NCBI GenBank assembly: GCA_028288445.1
Contig: JAQBNT010000219.1
Location: forward strand, 1 to 43,634
Length of the DNA stretch: 43,634 nt
DNA from: Hymenobacter sp.
GTDB lineage: Bacteria > Bacteroidota > Bacteroidia > Cytophagales > Hymenobacteraceae
Direction: 5' to 3'
The notes under the pieces were generated by a model, which saw only the letters and a program-made list of their open reading frames with translations, ran no database searches and was not told the DNA's origin. The translations under genes and the position numbers were made by a program. Shown one piece after another: positions 42,901-43,634 of the stretch (the first letter of the stretch is position 1; each line of letters starts with the position of its first letter).

Positions 42901-43634
42901 GCAGGTTGGTATTCTGTGGGTTCAGGGCGGGGTTGGCAATGCCCACGCCGGGGTTGCTGGCCTTCAGCATCTTGAGGAAGATGACCTGGTCGGGCGTCAC
43001 GTTGTTGTAGTCGCCCGACAATTCGCCCACCTTGTAGGTTTTGCCGTTGTAGATGTACTCGAAGCTCACGCCCAGCACCTGGTCGGGCAGCAGGGCGGTG
43101 TTCAGGCTCAGGTAGCCCAGCTGGGCATTGAAGGTGTACTCACGGGTGTCAAGCTTGCGGGCCCGCACGCGCTCAAAGTCCACGTTCTTGGTCAGGCCCT
43201 GGCCAGCGGCACTTTGCAAAAAGTCGTCGACCAGAATGTTGTCGCGCGTGGCCCCAGGGCCGGTCAGCGCACCGAACTGGCTGTTGGCCGCGTTGTTGGC
43301 CGGCGCCTGAATGGAGGGATTACCGATGCGGTATTTCTGGGCCTGGTACAGACGGAATGGTTCGGCCAGGTCCATCAGCGTCACCACGTTGCGCAGGTTT
43401 TCGGTGGTGCGGTTGTCGTTGGTTACGTACACTTCCAGGCGCGTGATGCTCACGCCGCTCTGGATAGTGGGCAGGTTGCGCAGGGCCTGGTCGTAACGCT
43501 CACGGAAAAAGTGCGACAGGAAAAAGTGCCGGTCCTTCTCGTACTGACTGGCCTTGATTTCGTACTGCCGGCTCTGCGCGCCGTTCTGAATCCGCACCTC
43601 GTCGGCGGTGCCGCGCACGGTGGCGGCCACGGCC
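36998..43634 (-). CDS. sprA: Type IX secretion outer-membrane translocon SprA (Sov), N-terminus outside window
   Basis: SprA (Sov) is the very large outer-membrane beta-barrel through which T9SS cargo leaves the cell; it binds PorV and a plug protein. About 2212 residues are present and the frame is open to the window end, so the signal peptide and perhaps 150-250 residues are missing. Recognisable parts are the glycine- and aromatic-rich domains with VAKFTGEQPLIDKYVYNE-like SKFTGEQPLIDKYVYNELY, RSQLGNGENGVSYIDDFENA, and YYEYKMSLKPGNLNVGSNYI. The C-terminal end has NSLKLPFKVGGEQRVLKN followed by LNLQFYYSQTITTPRISNAF and IQLRYSLTQ, as in other SprA proteins. It is in the same orientation as gcvH and the VanZ-M28 gene. 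The identity is very secure. Confidence 0.96.
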   Translation of the reverse strand, partial: AVAATVRGTADEVRIQNGAQSRQYEIKASQYEKDRHFFLSHFFRERYDQALRNLPTIQSGVSITRLEVYVTNDNRTTENLRNVVTLMDLAEPFRLYQAQKYRIGNPSIQAPANNAANSQFGALTGPGATRDNILVDDFLQSAAGQGLTKNVDFERVRARKLDTREYTFNAQLGYLSLNTALLPDQVLGVSFEYIYNGKTYKVGELSGDYNNVTPDQVIFLKMLKASNPGVGIANPALNPQNTNLLTLNTPTWDLMMKNIYPLNASQLQRDNFQLQIIYKDDATGVDLISLKEGAQVTNRPLVEVLNLDHVNSNNDKIPDGNFDYFPGITIDPELGKIIFPNVQPFGSFLQSKFTGEQPLIDKYVYNELYNQTQSDAQQRQEKDKFFLRGRFQGGAASDEINLPGIGIAQGSVRVRSGSTLLTEGTDYQVFYDQAKVKILNPAYLNSANELRVEFEKNALVQVQPRKLLGVRLDYRLNKDVIIGGTALHLLENQAPGINRVNIGDEPGNNTIIGLDGSIRKDSRVLTKYLDMLPFVSTKEISTIAFSGEFAKLLPGRSQLGNGENGVSYIDDFENARTPYTLGGLASIPAWRLASTPLPIKNSAVGGLPYNYQRAKLAWYTVDQSYYTGGASVPGNIGAGDLLNHYTRGIKRDEVFPNKDLGSTGNGFEYSFDLAYFPEERGPYNYNPSVSSDGKLLNPGPNSKTVNQGNFAGISRAITFDTDFDNANIEYLEFWMMDPFLKATNPNADAKRVNITDQDGNDNANLTGGDFVINLGNVSEDVLKDGNQHEFENGLPVTNDPQDVKDNTNSTVWGRVTRQQFLTDAFNAAPGARTAQDVGLDGLSNDNEKNYFSNYPPALGTVAPVYGALPDPSGDDFRHHLDPSYDQNNTKILGRYKNYDGYDGNSPENSQLSSTAFPDKEDLNRDNVVQDVERYYEYKMSLKPGNLNVGSNYIIDNVKNNVNGEDVNWYLFRIPIREGYKVQGNGGKDFGFKSIRFLRMYMTNWQDPVVLRLVQPQFVANQWRRFLYPIVDVSQGSIPPQGTLTDADAFNISTVSVEENGIAVGNGIPYVSPPGILRDKEYGSSSTSRLQNEQSLRLAVVNLRDGFAKAAYKNITINMLRYKRLRMFLHGDSDDPTTLSGDVRAFLRIGTDYSQNYYQYSLPLKLTAAGDQTPDGVWPTENRIDVSFQDFIDAKAKRNQQANPNLLIPFTVTLDNGATITVVGNPDFSAVQGVMLGILNPTDPSTAEKTVNLWADEFRVFDFEQQAGYAATARLNVKLADVANVTATGSFTSVGFGGLQDKVQQRSVDDVFRGDLNTTVAVEKFLPPQLNLRLPVLLQIGRESRSPLYDPLDPDTKLEQSLLKFKDPVSGDVNTSAQAEYRKKVIDQTTSRSISVLNVRKERALPKPGALPAKPKPWDIENVALSYSITDRLHSDIRTDRDYTKAYTAAVAYVYQTTPKNYTPLANFKALDNPYLKIFQQINFTPLPSRFSFRTDLDRRYNERFLQRVLNPGEVPTTDGIAPVIQKSFFISRIYDLKWDLTKSLIFDYTATNRGVIDEGTGRTIGVSDEAIRNRSQLQQNLLRGGRTVNFNQTAALTYRLPLDKFPLTDWLSADTRYAATYSWQAAAQGQRALNNPTSETDTTTYQINVGNTIQNNAEISANGKIDLVKLYNKVKFLNIINNAPPPQARPGAMRPNLGDANAAAKPAPAADTTREKLRFVKAVLRSLMTARSINFTFSRSNGTLLPGYLPKTKAFGLDETFTAPGVPFILGQQYSLQSLYDRANGNGWYTDRSEFLNTPLSSLLTQTITLRTALEPFRDFNIQVDARQQKVQNLDAYYRHTVDEQTLIPLRDANNNYLPIVPQTLGSGSFQTSTITINTLFGDLSANGETSKAFQRFVDNRLTVRNKLAVANQSPNGTYGYNSQDVLVQSFIDAYHGRSSDGYQAKEFNPFAMIPLPNWRVDYNGFAQLPLIKQYFSSFTLNHAYSSIYSIGSYTTTNTYSAEPSFGSPGSAPINPFQVNASNQYLPYYVVGQVSIVETLAPLIGVNFQTVNKVTGRIEYRTNRTVALNITNAQVTELSTKEFVIGFGYATNSLKLPFKVGGEQRVLKNNLTARLDLSIRDNITIQRSIIDSADPDPSSPTLPDGFVGRAQGQITNGSKTFQLRPTIDYLLNTRLNLQFYYSQTITTPRISNAFRNSNTEGGIQLRYSLTQ

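Overview
The window looks like chromosomal DNA of a GC-rich Bacteroidota member of the Hymenobacter/Cytophagales type. The evidence is a type IX secretion system (T9SS) and gliding gene set, cargo proteins ending in type A and type B (CHU_C) sorting domains, two TonB-dependent receptors with carboxypeptidase-like N-terminal domains, and promoters with the Bacteroidota -7 box TAnnTTTG. The genus is an inference from gene content and composition. I saw no tRNA, rRNA, transposase, phage gene or CRISPR array.

Layout. 1-786: the 3' end of uvrC, ending at a bidirectional hairpin terminator shared with gldN. 857-6693 (minus): porP/sprF-like, gldK, gldL, gldM and gldN, the outer-membrane ring and inner-membrane motor of the T9SS, with promoters predicted before porP and before gldK. 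6881-11412 (minus): lipB, a small conserved protein, a WecA/TagO-type sugar-phosphate transferase, a DUF4271 membrane protein and hemD, ending at a terminator. 11579-13053: yraN (plus) and a MORN/YwqK-like lipoprotein (minus). 13253-21029 (plus): two paralogous giant T9SS type B cargo proteins in tandem, separated by a 21-bp tandem repeat array. 21169-23764 (minus): a glycosyltransferase with a probable TTG start, and a Wzx-type flippase. 23942-32505 (minus): an Oar-like TonB receptor, a T9SS type A secreted protein and a second TonB receptor. 32762-34553 (plus): a YicC family RNase and a small exported protein. 34608-43634 (minus): sprA (the T9SS translocon, cut by the window end), gcvH, and a gene fusing a VanZ-like membrane domain to an M28 metallopeptidase.

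How it fits together. SprA would be the outer-membrane pore and GldKLMN its ring and motor. The giant cargos and the type A protein are candidate passengers, and PorP/SprF-like proteins are known to be linked to type B cargos. LipB and GcvH belong to lipoate metabolism. The glycosyltransferase, flippase and WecA-type enzyme suggest surface polysaccharide synthesis.

Most unusual points. (a) Two gene junctions are filled by inverted arms, each of about five 7-bp units, running from the stop codon of one gene to the start codon of the next. (b) A 16-bp motif recurs once upstream of each of the three genes of the TonB/T9SS cluster. (c) A VanZ domain is fused to an M28 peptidase. (d) The two cargo paralogs differ in length almost exactly by three Ig-like repeats. 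(e) Several dispersed palindromic repeats lie between genes. I did not find a clearly new defence or mobile system.
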